Below are positions 16,834-25,512 of a DNA stretch of 64,000 nucleotides, one piece after another. The stretch is from Gracilimonas sp040882225 (GTDB lineage: Bacteria > Bacteroidota > Rhodothermia > Balneolales > Balneolaceae): NCBI GenBank assembly GCA_040882225.1, contig JBBEBR010000022.1, forward strand, positions 1-64,000, written 5' to 3'. The notes under the pieces were generated by a model that was not told where the DNA came from, ran no database searches, and saw only the letters and a program-made list of their open reading frames with translations. Each line of letters starts with the position of its first letter. Position 1 is the first letter of the stretch. Made by a program: the position numbers and the translations under genes.

Positions 16834-18180
16834 ATGAATTCAAAAGCGGAAAAAGCGCTTGAACAAGGCCTGAAAGATCTTTCAGAGTGGCAAAATTCAT
16901 TTGGGGGATGGGATGTAGATTCCACCCTTTCTGTTTCGGATCAAAAGGCAGAACAAATATTTACCCGTCTGTCTCAGCGACTGAAGTGCAATTTCCCTTT
17001 CGGAAATCCGGTATATGCCGGGCAAATGCTAAAGCCACCACATCCGCTGACTTGGGCGGCATATGCAATGGCAATGAGCATCAACCCAAATAATCATGCC
17101 CTGGATGGCGGCCCGCCTTCTTCGGAAATGGAGAAGGAAGCTGTAGCTAAATTCGCAAAGTTCTTTGGCTACGGAGATTTATTTCTTGGCCATCTTACCT
17201 CAAGCGGAACTATAGCCAATTTGGAAGCACTTTGGGTGGCGCGGGAATCTCATCCCGATAAAAAAATAGCTTTTTCTGAAAATGCGCATTACACCCACGA
17301 GCGTATGTGTTCCATTTTACGGGTGGAAAGCCGGAGAATATCCGTATCAGAAGATGGAAGCTTTGAATTAAACTCCTTGAATCCTGCTGAAATAGGCACA
17401 ATTGTGGTAACTCTGGGAACCACAGGACTTGGAGAAGTGGAACCACTCGATCAAATTCTACCCTGGGCTCAGGAAAATGAAATCCGCATCCACATCGATG
17501 CCGCATACGGTGGTTATTTCAGAACCTTAAAGGATTCCGGGTTGATTGACGGCACTTCGTGGCAGCTGATGCAGGAAGCCGACAGCATTGTTGTAGATCC
17601 CCACAAGCACGGATTGCAACCTTATGGATGTGGTTGTGTTCTTTTCAAAGATCCGGCGGTGGGAAAGTTTTATAAGCACGATTCTCCCTATACCTATTTC
17701 ACTTCCGAGGATCTGCATTTGGGGGAAATCAGTCTGGAATGCTCACGGGCGGGCGCGGCAGCGGTAGCTTTATGGGCAGCGCTGGAAATGTTCCCATTGA
17801 AGGAAAAAGAAGGCTTTGGCCCCATCCTGGCAAAGTGCCGAAAAGCAGCGTTAAAAATGTATGAGCTACTGAATTCCCACCAAAAACTTAAAGCATTCAA
17901 AAAACCTGAACTGGATATTTTGGGGTATTTTCCCTCTGAATGTAAAACTACCTCCGAAATCTCATCCAAATCTAAAGAGATATTTGATGCAGGAATGCGT
18001 GATCAGGTTTTCTATCTCTCCATGTTCCGGCTTCCGGCGGAGACTTTTTCACGCCTTCACCCCGAATTCAAAGCTGACTCCGACCACGTATCCATCCTCC
18101 GCAGCGTATTCATGAAACCCGAACATGAAGATTTTGTGGAAGAGCTGGTTAAGAGAATTGAAAAAAGCGTAAGCTTTTAA
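16834..18180 (+). CDS. PLP-dependent group II decarboxylase
   Basis: Pyridoxal-phosphate enzyme of 448 residues. LTSSGTIANLEAL is the phosphate-binding turn, HIDAAYGGYF carries the aspartate that pairs with the PLP nitrogen, and VDPHKHGLQPYGCG has the Schiff-base lysine. Group II covers glutamate, aromatic L-amino-acid and diaminobutyrate decarboxylases; the substrate cannot be read from these motifs. The ATG at 16834 overlaps the preceding stop (TGATG); a TTG one codon earlier is the only other candidate. The next long gene, facing it, is an aldehyde dehydrogenase. Confidence 0.9.
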   Translation: MNSKAEKALEQGLKDLSEWQNSFGGWDVDSTLSVSDQKAEQIFTRLSQRLKCNFPFGNPVYAGQMLKPPHPLTWAAYAMAMSINPNNHALDGGPPSSEMEKEAVAKFAKFFGYGDLFLGHLTSSGTIANLEALWVARESHPDKKIAFSENAHYTHERMCSILRVESRRISVSEDGSFELNSLNPAEIGTIVVTLGTTGLGEVEPLDQILPWAQENEIRIHIDAAYGGYFRTLKDSGLIDGTSWQLMQEADSIVVDPHKHGLQPYGCGCVLFKDPAVGKFYKHDSPYTYFTSEDLHLGEISLECSRAGAAAVALWAALEMFPLKEKEGFGPILAKCRKAALKMYELLNSHQKLKAFKKPELDILGYFPSECKTTSEISSKSKEIFDAGMRDQVFYLSMFRLPAETFSRLHPEFKADSDHVSILRSVFMKPEHEDFVEELVKRIEKSVSF

Positions 18181-18186
18181 CAAGCA

Positions 18187-18384
18187 CTAATTTTTCTTTA
18201 TTCCTGCGTCTGGAAAACGTTCTTTTAAGTTCTCTAGAGCTTCAGCGCGAAATTGCTCGATGTCATTCTGATTTAAAGTCCGGCCTTGAGACTGTGCATC
18301 TACTATCTTTTCTAAAACCGAAACCCTATGTAATGCTTCAAGTACTACACCAGCTAAATCAATACCACCTATTTTAATAGACAT
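18187..18384 (-). CDS. Small hypothetical protein (65 aa)
   Basis: A 65-residue protein with two predicted helices (GVVLEALHRVSVLEKIVDAQSQG and IEQFRAEALENLKERF) and no recognised motif. The start has a good Shine-Dalgarno site (GGGAG, 7 bp upstream), which supports it as real. It lies 15 bp after the zinc-ribbon gene in the same direction. Both are A+T-rich compared with the flanking metabolic genes, so the pair may be an insertion. Confidence 0.6.
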   Translation of the reverse strand: MSIKIGGIDLAGVVLEALHRVSVLEKIVDAQSQGRTLNQNDIEQFRAEALENLKERFPDAGIKKN

Positions 18385-18398
18385 TTGTTATCTCCCAT

Positions 18399-18689
18399 TT
18401 AAATTAAATTAAAAATAAAAGCCCCTGCAATAGATGCACCAATGCCTATAATAAATGATATAAGTATGGATAATAAATAACTAGAAAGCTTTTGCCACCA
18501 TTTTAGTTTTAGTTCCGGAACAATTGTACTATTTAAACATGTTGTACATTGAACAATCATTCCAAATCTTAAGCCTGTAACATCAAGAATAATGTGGCAT
18601 TTTGGATTCGGACAGTCTAATTCCAGTTTATTCACTTCTGAGACAGTCACTATACTTGAATCTATAATAGACGGTGCTATATTTGTCAT
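18399..18689 (-). CDS. Small zinc-ribbon membrane protein (96 aa)
   Basis: Residues 25-53 contain CPNPKC and, about 17 residues on, CTTC, a plausible four-cysteine zinc ribbon. A C-terminal membrane segment (about 70-94, LLSILISFIIGIGASIAGAF) follows. Function unknown; tail-anchored zinc-ribbon proteins of this kind are common orphan genes. No clear Shine-Dalgarno site. Probably co-transcribed with the 65-aa gene downstream. Confidence 0.6.
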   Translation of the reverse strand: MTNIAPSIIDSSIVTVSEVNKLELDCPNPKCHIILDVTGLRFGMIVQCTTCLNSTIVPELKLKWWQKLSSYLLSILISFIIGIGASIAGAFIFNLI

Positions 18690-18764
18690 TCGATATTATA
18701 GATAAAGTTTTTAAGTGATAGTATTAACTCTTCTTAATCTTAGCTACTATAATTTTAAAATCTC

Positions 18765-20273
18765 CTAAACTTCAAACGAAATTCCCTGCGCAAGTGGTAA
18801 GGTATCACCCCAGTTAGTGGTGTTGGTCTGGCGTCGCATGTATGCTTTCCAGGCATCAGAGCCGGATTCACGTCCGCCCCCTGTTTCCTTTTCGCCGCCG
18901 AATGCTCCGCCAATTTCAGCACCGCTCGTTCCAATATTGATGTTGGCAATACCACAGTCAGATCCTTTCACACTCAAAAATCTCTCCGCTTCACGCATAT
19001 TCAAAGTAAACATAGCTGAACTTAAACCTTGTTTCACTCCATTATGCATGGCAATGGCTTCTTCAAGTGTGCTGTATTTCATCAGGTAAAGAATTGGAGC
19101 AAAAGTTTCTTCCTGTACAATTTTATAATGATTTTCTACCTCTGCCAAAGCCGGACGGACGTAGTTTCCATCTCCATCCAGAACTTCACCGCCATAGATC
19201 ACTTTTCCGCCTTCCCGTTCAATTTCCAGAAGCGCATCTTGCATCATTCTAACTGCATCCTGATCAATCATCGGGCCAACCAGCGTATCTTCTTCTAAAG
19301 GATCGCCAATGGTTACATTTTTATAGATGTCAATCAGGCGGTTTTTGATTTGGTTGTACACCGATTCGTGAACGATTAACCGCCGGGTGCTGGTGCAGCG
19401 TTGACCGCATGTTCCAACCGCGCCAAAAACGGTAGCTCGAATAGCCATTTCTATATCCGCTTTTTCTGAAATTATAATGGCATTGTTTCCACCCAATTCA
19501 AGGATGGTTTTTCCTAAGCGCCCGCCTACCGTTTTAGCCACTTCTTTCCCCATTCGGATAGAACCGGTAGCTGAAATTAAAGGAACACGCTCGTCTTCAG
19601 TCATCCATTCACCAACTTCGCGATCGCCGGTTACCAGGTTGAAAATGCCCTCAGGCAGGTTATTTGCTTTAAGAACTTTGGCTACAATTTTTTGTACCGC
19701 TACCCCACAAAGCGGTGTTTTTTCCGAACCTTTCCAAATCGTCACATTTCCACAAACGGCGGCAATCATGGCGTTCCAGCTCCAAACAGCAACTGGAAAA
19801 TTGAAGGCTGAAATAACGCCTACCACACCAAGTGGGTGCCATTGCTCATACATCCGATGTTCCGGGCGTTCGCTGTGCATGGTAAGCCCATAAAGCTGAC
19901 GGCTCAATCCCACCGAAAAATCACAGATGTCGATCATTTCCTGCACTTCACCCAGACCTTCTTGATTGATTTTTCCCATTTCGTAGGAAACCAGCTTGCC
20001 CAGTGGCTCTTTATACTCACGAAGTTTTTGGCCAATCTGCCGTACTATTTCACCCCGCTGCGGAGCGGGCATTTCCCGCCATACTAAAAATGCTTCTTCA
20101 GCTTTTGAAACTACCTGATCGTATTGTTCTCGGGTTGTAACACCTACATCCGCAATTTTTTTACCGTCGGTGGGGGTAAAACTGCTGATGGTTTTTTTGC
20201 TCTCCATGTGGCTTCGTCCGGTACTTGTGCCGGGATTAATGCCTTCGATGCCTAACGTTTTCAGGAATTCCAT
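18765..20273 (-). CDS. Aldehyde dehydrogenase, ALDH7/antiquitin type
   Basis: NAD(P)-dependent dehydrogenase of 502 residues. The nucleotide-binding and active-site segments are ISAFNFPVAVWSWN, ELGGNNAIIIS with the general-base glutamate, and GTCGQRCTSTRR with the catalytic cysteine. These match ALDH7, whose best known member oxidises alpha-aminoadipic semialdehyde (lysine degradation, amaB/pcd). The assignment is to family; the true substrate is inferred. The first 20 residues (GIEGINPGTSTGRSHME) look like a normal family extension. Faces the decarboxylase across the two small genes. Confidence 0.92.
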   Translation of the reverse strand: MEFLKTLGIEGINPGTSTGRSHMESKKTISSFTPTDGKKIADVGVTTREQYDQVVSKAEEAFLVWREMPAPQRGEIVRQIGQKLREYKEPLGKLVSYEMGKINQEGLGEVQEMIDICDFSVGLSRQLYGLTMHSERPEHRMYEQWHPLGVVGVISAFNFPVAVWSWNAMIAAVCGNVTIWKGSEKTPLCGVAVQKIVAKVLKANNLPEGIFNLVTGDREVGEWMTEDERVPLISATGSIRMGKEVAKTVGGRLGKTILELGGNNAIIISEKADIEMAIRATVFGAVGTCGQRCTSTRRLIVHESVYNQIKNRLIDIYKNVTIGDPLEEDTLVGPMIDQDAVRMMQDALLEIEREGGKVIYGGEVLDGDGNYVRPALAEVENHYKIVQEETFAPILYLMKYSTLEEAIAMHNGVKQGLSSAMFTLNMREAERFLSVKGSDCGIANINIGTSGAEIGGAFGGEKETGGGRESGSDAWKAYMRRQTNTTNWGDTLPLAQGISFEV

Positions 20274-20326
20274 GTAATTGTATCTTCTTTGATGAGTAAT
20301 TTTGTATGAAGATAGGGAAGTAAGGG

Positions 20327-20476
20327 TTCAGAAAACAGGATTCAGGAGCCAGAATTCAGAATAGACCGAATCCAAAAACAACTCTTCCAGAGTTTAAGCA
20401 AGTGTGTATGAACCCAGCTTTTGCTCAAAACCCTGGAGGAGTTAACTAAGGGTTAATTATACTCCTGTTTTCTGAA
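20327..20476. repeat. Palindromic repeat element with 14-bp terminal inverted repeats
   Basis: TTCAGAAAACAGGA at 20327-20340 is the exact inverse of 20463-20476. Inside is a second, imperfect palindrome: TCCAGAGTTTAAGCAA near 20390-20405 faces TTGCTCAAAACCCTGGA near 20425-20440. There is no open frame inside. The layout resembles a small non-autonomous element or a long stem-loop, placed in the divergent gap before the SpoU gene. Confidence 0.65.
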
Positions 20477-20500
20477 TTTTGAGTTCTGTATTCTTCTTTC

Positions 20501-21268
20501 ATGAGAAAAGCTTCAAACAACGAGATAAAACTACTGCGTAAACTTAGCCTCCGGAAATATCGCAATCGGGAAGAATTGTTTTTGGTGGAAGGCGAGCGGG
20601 CGGTGCAGCAGGTGTTGGAAAATGGGATTGTGGAAGTAGTGACGGTTTTTGTTAAGGAGGAGGAAGCGGTCAGCTCTCAGCTTTCAGCTGTCAGTGTTGC
20701 GCTTGAGGGGGAGGTTTTTGAGGAAGTGGCGGATACCGATAATCCGCAGGGAGTTTTAGCAATGTGCAGAATGCCGGAAGAAATCAACCCAAAGAATTTG
20801 ACTGGTGAATCGGGAATTATAGTAGCCACGGATGCCCTTCAGGATCCGGGAAATATGGGGACGATACTCCGGACGGCGGCTTGGTTTGGGGTGAAGGCGA
20901 TGGTCATCGGAAAAGGCAGTGTGGATGTGTATCACCCAAAAGTGGTGCGCAGCACTGCCGGGGCAACCGGAATTGTTCCGGTAATTCTGGGTGAATTGGA
21001 AGAAATATTTGCCTCACTTGAAAAATCCGGCTGGGAGATTTTGTTGTTGGATGGCGGGGAAAACTCCCAAAGCCTGGCTGACATTCAACCCGCAGAAAAA
21101 ACCCTATTGGTAGTAGGAAATGAAGCCAACGGAATCAATGATAAACTGTTGAGCTCGGGAAGGAAGAAAGTAAAAATAGATTCCGCCGGAAATGGCAAAG
21201 CGGTAGAAAGTTTAAATGCGGCCGTTGCGGTGAGTATTGCTTTGTGGGGGGTAAGGGAAAGGAGTTAG
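20501..21268 (+). CDS. SpoU-family (TrmH) RNA 2'-O-methyltransferase
   Basis: SAM-dependent SPOUT methyltransferase for tRNA or rRNA ribose. The 255 residues include an N-terminal substrate-binding domain (FLVEGERAVQQVL). The three knot motifs follow: NMGTILRTAAWFG, VVGNEANGI and SLNAAVAVSIALW. The exact RNA target is unknown; the shape fits the RlmB/TsnR-like branch. Odd: codons about 56-67 (SSQLSAVSV) are encoded by GCTCTCAGCTTTCAGCTGTC, a string typical of dispersed intergenic repeats, as if a short repeat had inserted in frame between the two domains. Confidence 0.92.
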   Translation: MRKASNNEIKLLRKLSLRKYRNREELFLVEGERAVQQVLENGIVEVVTVFVKEEEAVSSQLSAVSVALEGEVFEEVADTDNPQGVLAMCRMPEEINPKNLTGESGIIVATDALQDPGNMGTILRTAAWFGVKAMVIGKGSVDVYHPKVVRSTAGATGIVPVILGELEEIFASLEKSGWEILLLDGGENSQSLADIQPAEKTLLVVGNEANGINDKLLSSGRKKVKIDSAGNGKAVESLNAAVAVSIALWGVRERS

Positions 21269-21298
21269 GTGTGAGGTGCAAGGTTCAAGGTGCGAGCT

Positions 21299-21775
21299 CT
21301 AATTCTGCCTCTTCATATTAAAAACTTCCGTGTGAGATTCTCCATTTTGAGTTATTCTCAGGGAAACAGTTATCTCCGTATCTGATTTCTTTTCAAAAGT
21401 CAGCCCTTTTAGCTCAATCTTATTCTCGCTGTAGCTGATCATCTCAAAGGTGGTCATGTCGTCTTTTTCCTCCCAACCGGTCAGGTCGGGATTGAAGTGC
21501 TTGAGGCGCAGGCCCTTTTCATCCAACAGCATGAATTCATAAAACACCAGCTCCCCGTCTTTATTGATATGGCGGTACATGCCCATCATGGTTCCCTTTA
21601 CCGGTTTTTCCCACGTCTCGTGAGAGATGCCGCCAAAACCGTCGCCGGACCATGAGCCCACTAACCAAGTAAAATCGTTGATACTGAACGTGTTTTCTGC
21701 TGAAGAAATAGAGCTTTCAGATAGCGGGAAGGCAGAGGAGAAAGCCAATCCAATAAATAAAAGAAAAATTTTCAT
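21299..21775 (-). CDS. DUF6265 family exported protein
   Basis: A 158-residue protein with an N-terminal signal peptide (IFLLFIGLAFSSAFP). The mature part has the DUF6265 pattern: FTWLVGSWSGDGFGGISHETW, then GTMMGMYRH and FYEFMLLDE, a lipocalin-like beta-barrel. Probably periplasmic; ligand unknown. The signal peptide has no clear lipobox cysteine. Confidence 0.8.
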   Translation of the reverse strand: MKIFLLFIGLAFSSAFPLSESSISSAENTFSINDFTWLVGSWSGDGFGGISHETWEKPVKGTMMGMYRHINKDGELVFYEFMLLDEKGLRLKHFNPDLTGWEEKDDMTTFEMISYSENKIELKGLTFEKKSDTEITVSLRITQNGESHTEVFNMKRQN

Positions 21776-21880
21776 AGAGGTATAATTTTGGGCTTTCAGC
21801 TTTAATTAAACAGAATGTAGAAAATAAAATTCATATCTCAACCACAAAGAAAGGGCAAGGCCTGAAAGATCAACGGAGCA

Positions 21881-22732
21881 TTATTTCAAAGCAACCACTT
21901 CAACATCATTCAACCTTCTTCCCAGGAAACGCTCCGCCAATTCTTTAAATCGCTGTGGGCGGTCGCTGACAAAACACTGAAAATCACCGCCGTTTTCATT
22001 CAGTAAATTCCTTTCATTTAGAAGGGTCTTAGCAGAACCAGCGATAGATTCCGCTGAATCAATAATTCGGATATTTTTATCTGTCAAAACAGTGGGTATC
22101 ACATGCTTGAAGAGCGGATAATGGGTACATCCCAAAATAAGCGACTGAATCCCACTTCCGTCAAAAACCTGTAGATAATGCTTGAGGGTTTGCAGGGCAA
22201 TTTCATTTTCAAGCCAGCCTTCTTCGGCAAGTGGTACTAACATGGAACAGGCTTGCTGGGTTATCTGAATTGTGGAATCAAAAGTATGAACCGCTTTTGG
22301 ATATGCTTCGGAATTTATGGTTGCAAGCGTACCAATCACACCAATATGATCATGATTCGGCAAAGCAAGAGCCGCTTGGGTACCCGCGCTGATTACATCC
22401 AAAACCGGAATATTTCCCGCTGCCTGAATAATCTCTTTTTTTGCGGATGCCGAGACCGTATTGCAGGCAATGAGAATCATTTTAACACCCTTTTTTAATA
22501 AAAAATCGGTGATTTCAAGGGCATAAGATCGCACGGTTTCTTCGGATTTAATTCCATAGGGGACACGGGCTGTGTCTCCGAAATAAATGATGTCTTCATT
22601 CGGCAAAGCTTTTATAACAGCCTGAGCGACCGTTAATCCGCCGATGCCGGAATCAAAAATACCAATGGGTGCGTTTTTCGGATTTTGCAACAAATTAGGC
22701 TTTGGAATTATTCTGAAACAGAAGGTATTCAA
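21881..22732 (-). CDS. murI: Glutamate racemase
   Basis: Makes D-glutamate for peptidoglycan. Motifs are IGIFDSGIGGLTVAQ, YFGDTARVPYG, ILIACNTVSAS with the first catalytic cysteine and LILGCTHYPLF with the second. The C-terminus is of normal length. The start is uncertain: no ATG precedes FDSGIGG. TTG at 22732 gives an N-terminus about 15 residues longer than usual, while TTG codons at 22693 or 22690 would give the typical length; none has a clear Shine-Dalgarno site. Confidence 0.93.
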   Translation of the reverse strand: MNTFCFRIIPKPNLLQNPKNAPIGIFDSGIGGLTVAQAVIKALPNEDIIYFGDTARVPYGIKSEETVRSYALEITDFLLKKGVKMILIACNTVSASAKKEIIQAAGNIPVLDVISAGTQAALALPNHDHIGVIGTLATINSEAYPKAVHTFDSTIQITQQACSMLVPLAEEGWLENEIALQTLKHYLQVFDGSGIQSLILGCTHYPLFKHVIPTVLTDKNIRIIDSAESIAGSAKTLLNERNLLNENGGDFQCFVSDRPQRFKELAERFLGRRLNDVEVVALK

Positions 22733-22795
22733 TTCTGAAAAATAATGAAGCTTATGTACCTTGAAATTTTATTAGGAGTTTATCTGATCTGGAAA

Positions 22796-22856
22796 AGCAA
22801 AGAAGCTCTCGCAGAGTTCCGCGGATGAATCGCAAAGTTACGCAGAGTTTTATTTT
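22796..22856. repeat. Dispersed CGCAGAGTT-type repeat upstream of the TonB receptor
   Basis: Contains CTCGCAGAGTTCCGCGG and GCAAAGTTACGCAGAG as two imperfect direct copies. Related strings occur at about 3207-3222 (inside the 83-aa gene) and 5926-5950. Non-coding. Confidence 0.5.
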
Positions 22857-22873
22857 AAGAATTATTAACCAGC

Positions 22874-24946
22874 ATGAAAACCCTCTTTATTTTTTTCATT
22901 TCAACCATTTGCACTGTCACAGCTTTTGCCCGGCAGGAACCTGATACCCTGCAATCCGATTTGGGTGAGATTGTGGTTGTTGGTTATGAAGGCAACCGGA
23001 GTATGATGGAAACGCCCGGCGCTGTGTCTTTTGTAAGTGCTGACCTGGTTGGCGGTTTTGATGAAAGTTCCCTGCTTTTCGGCTTGAATACCGTTCCCGG
23101 CGTTCGGATAGAGCAGCGTGCTCCGGGCAGTTATCGTGTAGCTATTCGGGGAAGTTCTCTTCGCTCTCCTTTTGGGGTTCGGAACGTGAAAATTTACTGG
23201 AATGATATTCCCTTCACGGAACCCTCGGGTAGTACGGCATTGAATCTTTTGGATGTGATTAACATGCAGAATGTGGAAGTTATTCGTGGCCCGGCGGGCA
23301 GTATTTATGGAGCGGGAAATGGGGGAGCATTGTTGCTTCAGAGCAGAAAATCTACCGAAGATAACCTGGAGGCCGGTACAACTTTCGGCTCTTATGGATT
23401 AAAGCGCTACTCCATGCATTCGCAAGGCAGGTTCGCAAATGGAAGCCTCAACTTCAACTATGCAAATCAGCAGTCGGATGGCTATCGCGAGCAATCCTTT
23501 TTTAACCGGGAAACAGCCGAATTAAGCGGGAGATTTCAAATTGGTGAAAGGCAGTTTATAAAAACCAGTTTTTTGTACACGGATTTATATTATGGAATTC
23601 CGGGGCCTCTCACGCAACAACAGTTTGATGAAAATCCCCAGCAGGCACGGCAGGGTAATCCTTTTGTGCTGGGAAGTGTGGAAGCCAATTCAAGTATAAA
23701 GCAGGAAGCTTTTTTAGCGGGAATCAGTCATGATTTCCAGCTTTCGGAACAAATATCGAATCTTACTACGCTTTATGGGACTTTCAGCTCCTTCGATAAT
23801 CCTTTTAATCTGGATTACAAAAAAGACAGCAGAAAAAGCGGCGGTGGCAGAACGCGCTTTTATTTTGATACCGATATCGGGGAAGTTCGCACCCGCTTTA
23901 CCATTGGCGGCGAATATCAGGCGGCGGATTATGCGGCGCGTAATTTCGAAAATGAGAGCAGCCAAACCGGTGCATTAAATTTTGATGATGAAATCAGGAT
24001 CAAATCTTCTTTGATTTTTGCGAACGCTGAAATTGACCTACCCAATGATTTCTATTTTACCGCCGGACTAAGCTACAATCATCTGGAATATAATCTCAAT
24101 CGATTAGTCACAAACCTGCCGGATGACAGTGAAGGATTAGCCCGGAAAAATTTCAACCCGGAAATTATTCTGCGAGTCGGACTCCTGAAGAAAATATCGA
24201 ATGAATTTTCCATTCATGGCAGTATAAGTTTTGGATTTTCACCTCCTACAATCGAAGAGTTTCGAACCAATGAAGGAAGTATAAATCTGGATTTAGAGGC
24301 GGAGCAGGGAATTAACTATGAAGTTGGTTTTAGAGGAAATGCCCTGAAAAGAAGATTCAGCTACGATATGACCGCTTTCTATTTCAAGCTGGATGAAACA
24401 ATCGTTCAGCAACCATCCGATAGAGAAGCTACGGTTATTTTTGAAAATGCAGGTAATACAGATCAATTTGGAGTAGAAGTGGCTACGAACTGGAGACTCA
24501 TTGAAAACCGGGGAATCCTGGAACATCTGAATCTTATAAGCTCCTATACCTATCAGAATTTCAAGTTCAAAAACTATAACAGAGATGGAAATGATTACTC
24601 GGGTAATGCGCTCACAGGAGTTGCTCCTCATACATTGGTAACTGCACTGGGTGCCAAATCAACAGCAGGAATTTATGCTTCATTTTCGCACAATTTCACC
24701 GACAGAATTCCACTCAATGATGCGAATACGGTTTACTCACATGTGTATCACCTGCTTCAAAGCAAGGTTGGATTCAAAAAAGAAATAACAGAGAATTTTC
24801 GGGTAGATATGTTCTTTGGGGTTGATAACCTCCTGAATGAAACCTACAGTTTAGGAAACGATCTAAACGCTTTTGGTGACAGATACTTTCAACCCGCAGC
24901 CAAAAGGAATTGGTTTGGCGGACTAAAAGCGGGTTTTATTTTTTAG
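22874..24946 (+). CDS. TonB-dependent outer-membrane receptor
   Basis: Outer-membrane active transporter of 690 residues. A signal peptide (residues 1-19, ending AFARQ) is followed by a short TonB-box-like GEIVVVGYEG. The plug domain (about 40-155) has VPGVRIEQRAPGSYRVAIRGS and VEVIRGPAGSIYGAGNGGALLL. The rest is a 22-strand-type barrel ending in aromatic F-I-F. The substrate is not evident; the plug resembles the iron-siderophore/copper group. There is no partner gene next to it, so no substrate clue from context. Confidence 0.93.
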   Translation: MKTLFIFFISTICTVTAFARQEPDTLQSDLGEIVVVGYEGNRSMMETPGAVSFVSADLVGGFDESSLLFGLNTVPGVRIEQRAPGSYRVAIRGSSLRSPFGVRNVKIYWNDIPFTEPSGSTALNLLDVINMQNVEVIRGPAGSIYGAGNGGALLLQSRKSTEDNLEAGTTFGSYGLKRYSMHSQGRFANGSLNFNYANQQSDGYREQSFFNRETAELSGRFQIGERQFIKTSFLYTDLYYGIPGPLTQQQFDENPQQARQGNPFVLGSVEANSSIKQEAFLAGISHDFQLSEQISNLTTLYGTFSSFDNPFNLDYKKDSRKSGGGRTRFYFDTDIGEVRTRFTIGGEYQAADYAARNFENESSQTGALNFDDEIRIKSSLIFANAEIDLPNDFYFTAGLSYNHLEYNLNRLVTNLPDDSEGLARKNFNPEIILRVGLLKKISNEFSIHGSISFGFSPPTIEEFRTNEGSINLDLEAEQGINYEVGFRGNALKRRFSYDMTAFYFKLDETIVQQPSDREATVIFENAGNTDQFGVEVATNWRLIENRGILEHLNLISSYTYQNFKFKNYNRDGNDYSGNALTGVAPHTLVTALGAKSTAGIYASFSHNFTDRIPLNDANTVYSHVYHLLQSKVGFKKEITENFRVDMFFGVDNLLNETYSLGNDLNAFGDRYFQPAAKRNWFGGLKAGFIF

Positions 24947-25022
24947 GGAAAGAGTTCTAAAAAAAGACAAAATTATTCCGTATTAAACTTGAAACTGCAA
25001 GACATTAAACCGTATCTTGGAC

Positions 25023-25124
25023 TTGGGCAAGTCCTATACAGCCAGCTCCCTTTGAACTCCGTCAGGGCGGGAACGCAGCAGCGGTAATTTGGTCGTAGCG
25101 GTGTGATATAGGTCGCTTGCCCAA
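25023..25124 (+). ncRNA. ffs: Signal recognition particle RNA (small bacterial, 4.5S type)
   Basis: A hairpin RNA of about 102 nt. The terminal stem TTGGGCAAG with CTTGCCCAA closes it. The apical domain carries GTCAGGGCGGGAACGCAGCAGC-like sequence (around 25061-25082), the Ffh-binding asymmetric loop and tetraloop region. It is followed directly by eight T. In the cell it binds Ffh and targets membrane proteins to FtsY/Sec. Confidence 0.93.
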
Positions 25125-25132
25125 TTTTTTTT
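25116..25132 (+). terminator. Terminator of the SRP RNA gene
   Basis: The closing stem of the SRP RNA itself followed by eight consecutive T (25125-25132) acts as the terminator. Confidence 0.7.
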
Positions 25133-25192
25133 CTACAAAGTAGACATTCCGCGCTTCCTGGAATAATGTCTCTGAGAAATGACCCAAACTAA

Positions 25193-25450
25193 TTTTAGCA
25201 GAACTATTCCCGTTCTGCCATTGCGGATCTCTCACATCCGTTCGAGATGACAGAGGGGTGTTAAGTACATTTGATTGTGTCTACATATCCTAAGCTACCC
25301 ACAGAAGTTTGTCATTTCGAGGTTACGAGAAATCTACAGAGCTATTTCGGGCTTCGTTGTTGGGAATTGACTTGTTATTCATCTTAGCGGTACAACTCTC
25401 GTTCTACCACCGTGGATCTCTCACATCCGTTCGAGATGACAGAGGGTGGT
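25193..25450. repeat. Direct pair of 68-bp repeats with a third related half-copy
   Basis: Copy one is 25193-25260, copy two 25383-25450. They share GGATCTCTCACATCCG and TTCGAGATGACAGAGGG without change and differ mainly in the first half. Between them, at about 25313-25340, GTCATTTCGAGGTTACGAG is a related unit in the opposite sense. The GTCATnTCGA-GAGnnATC string is a well-known kind of dispersed repeat in this group of bacteria. Nothing here is coding; together with the SRP RNA it fills the gap from 24947 to 25512. Confidence 0.75.
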
Positions 25451-25457
25451 ATCGGGC

Positions 25458-25492
25458 ATAAAAAAAGCCCTTCAAAATTAAATGAAGAGCTT
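25458..25492 (-). terminator. Terminator after the DUF2911 gene
   Basis: On the minus strand AAGCTCTTCA pairs imperfectly with TGAAGGGCTT and is followed by a T tract. It lies about 20 bp past the stop. Confidence 0.75.
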
Positions 25493-25512
25493 AAATTTTT
25501 CAGCTGAGAATC

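Noticed and set aside
25133..25450. Possible CRISPR-like array because of regularly spaced direct repeats
   Set aside because: Only two full copies plus one inverted partial copy, with a 122-bp interval and no cas genes; it is a dispersed repeat cluster.
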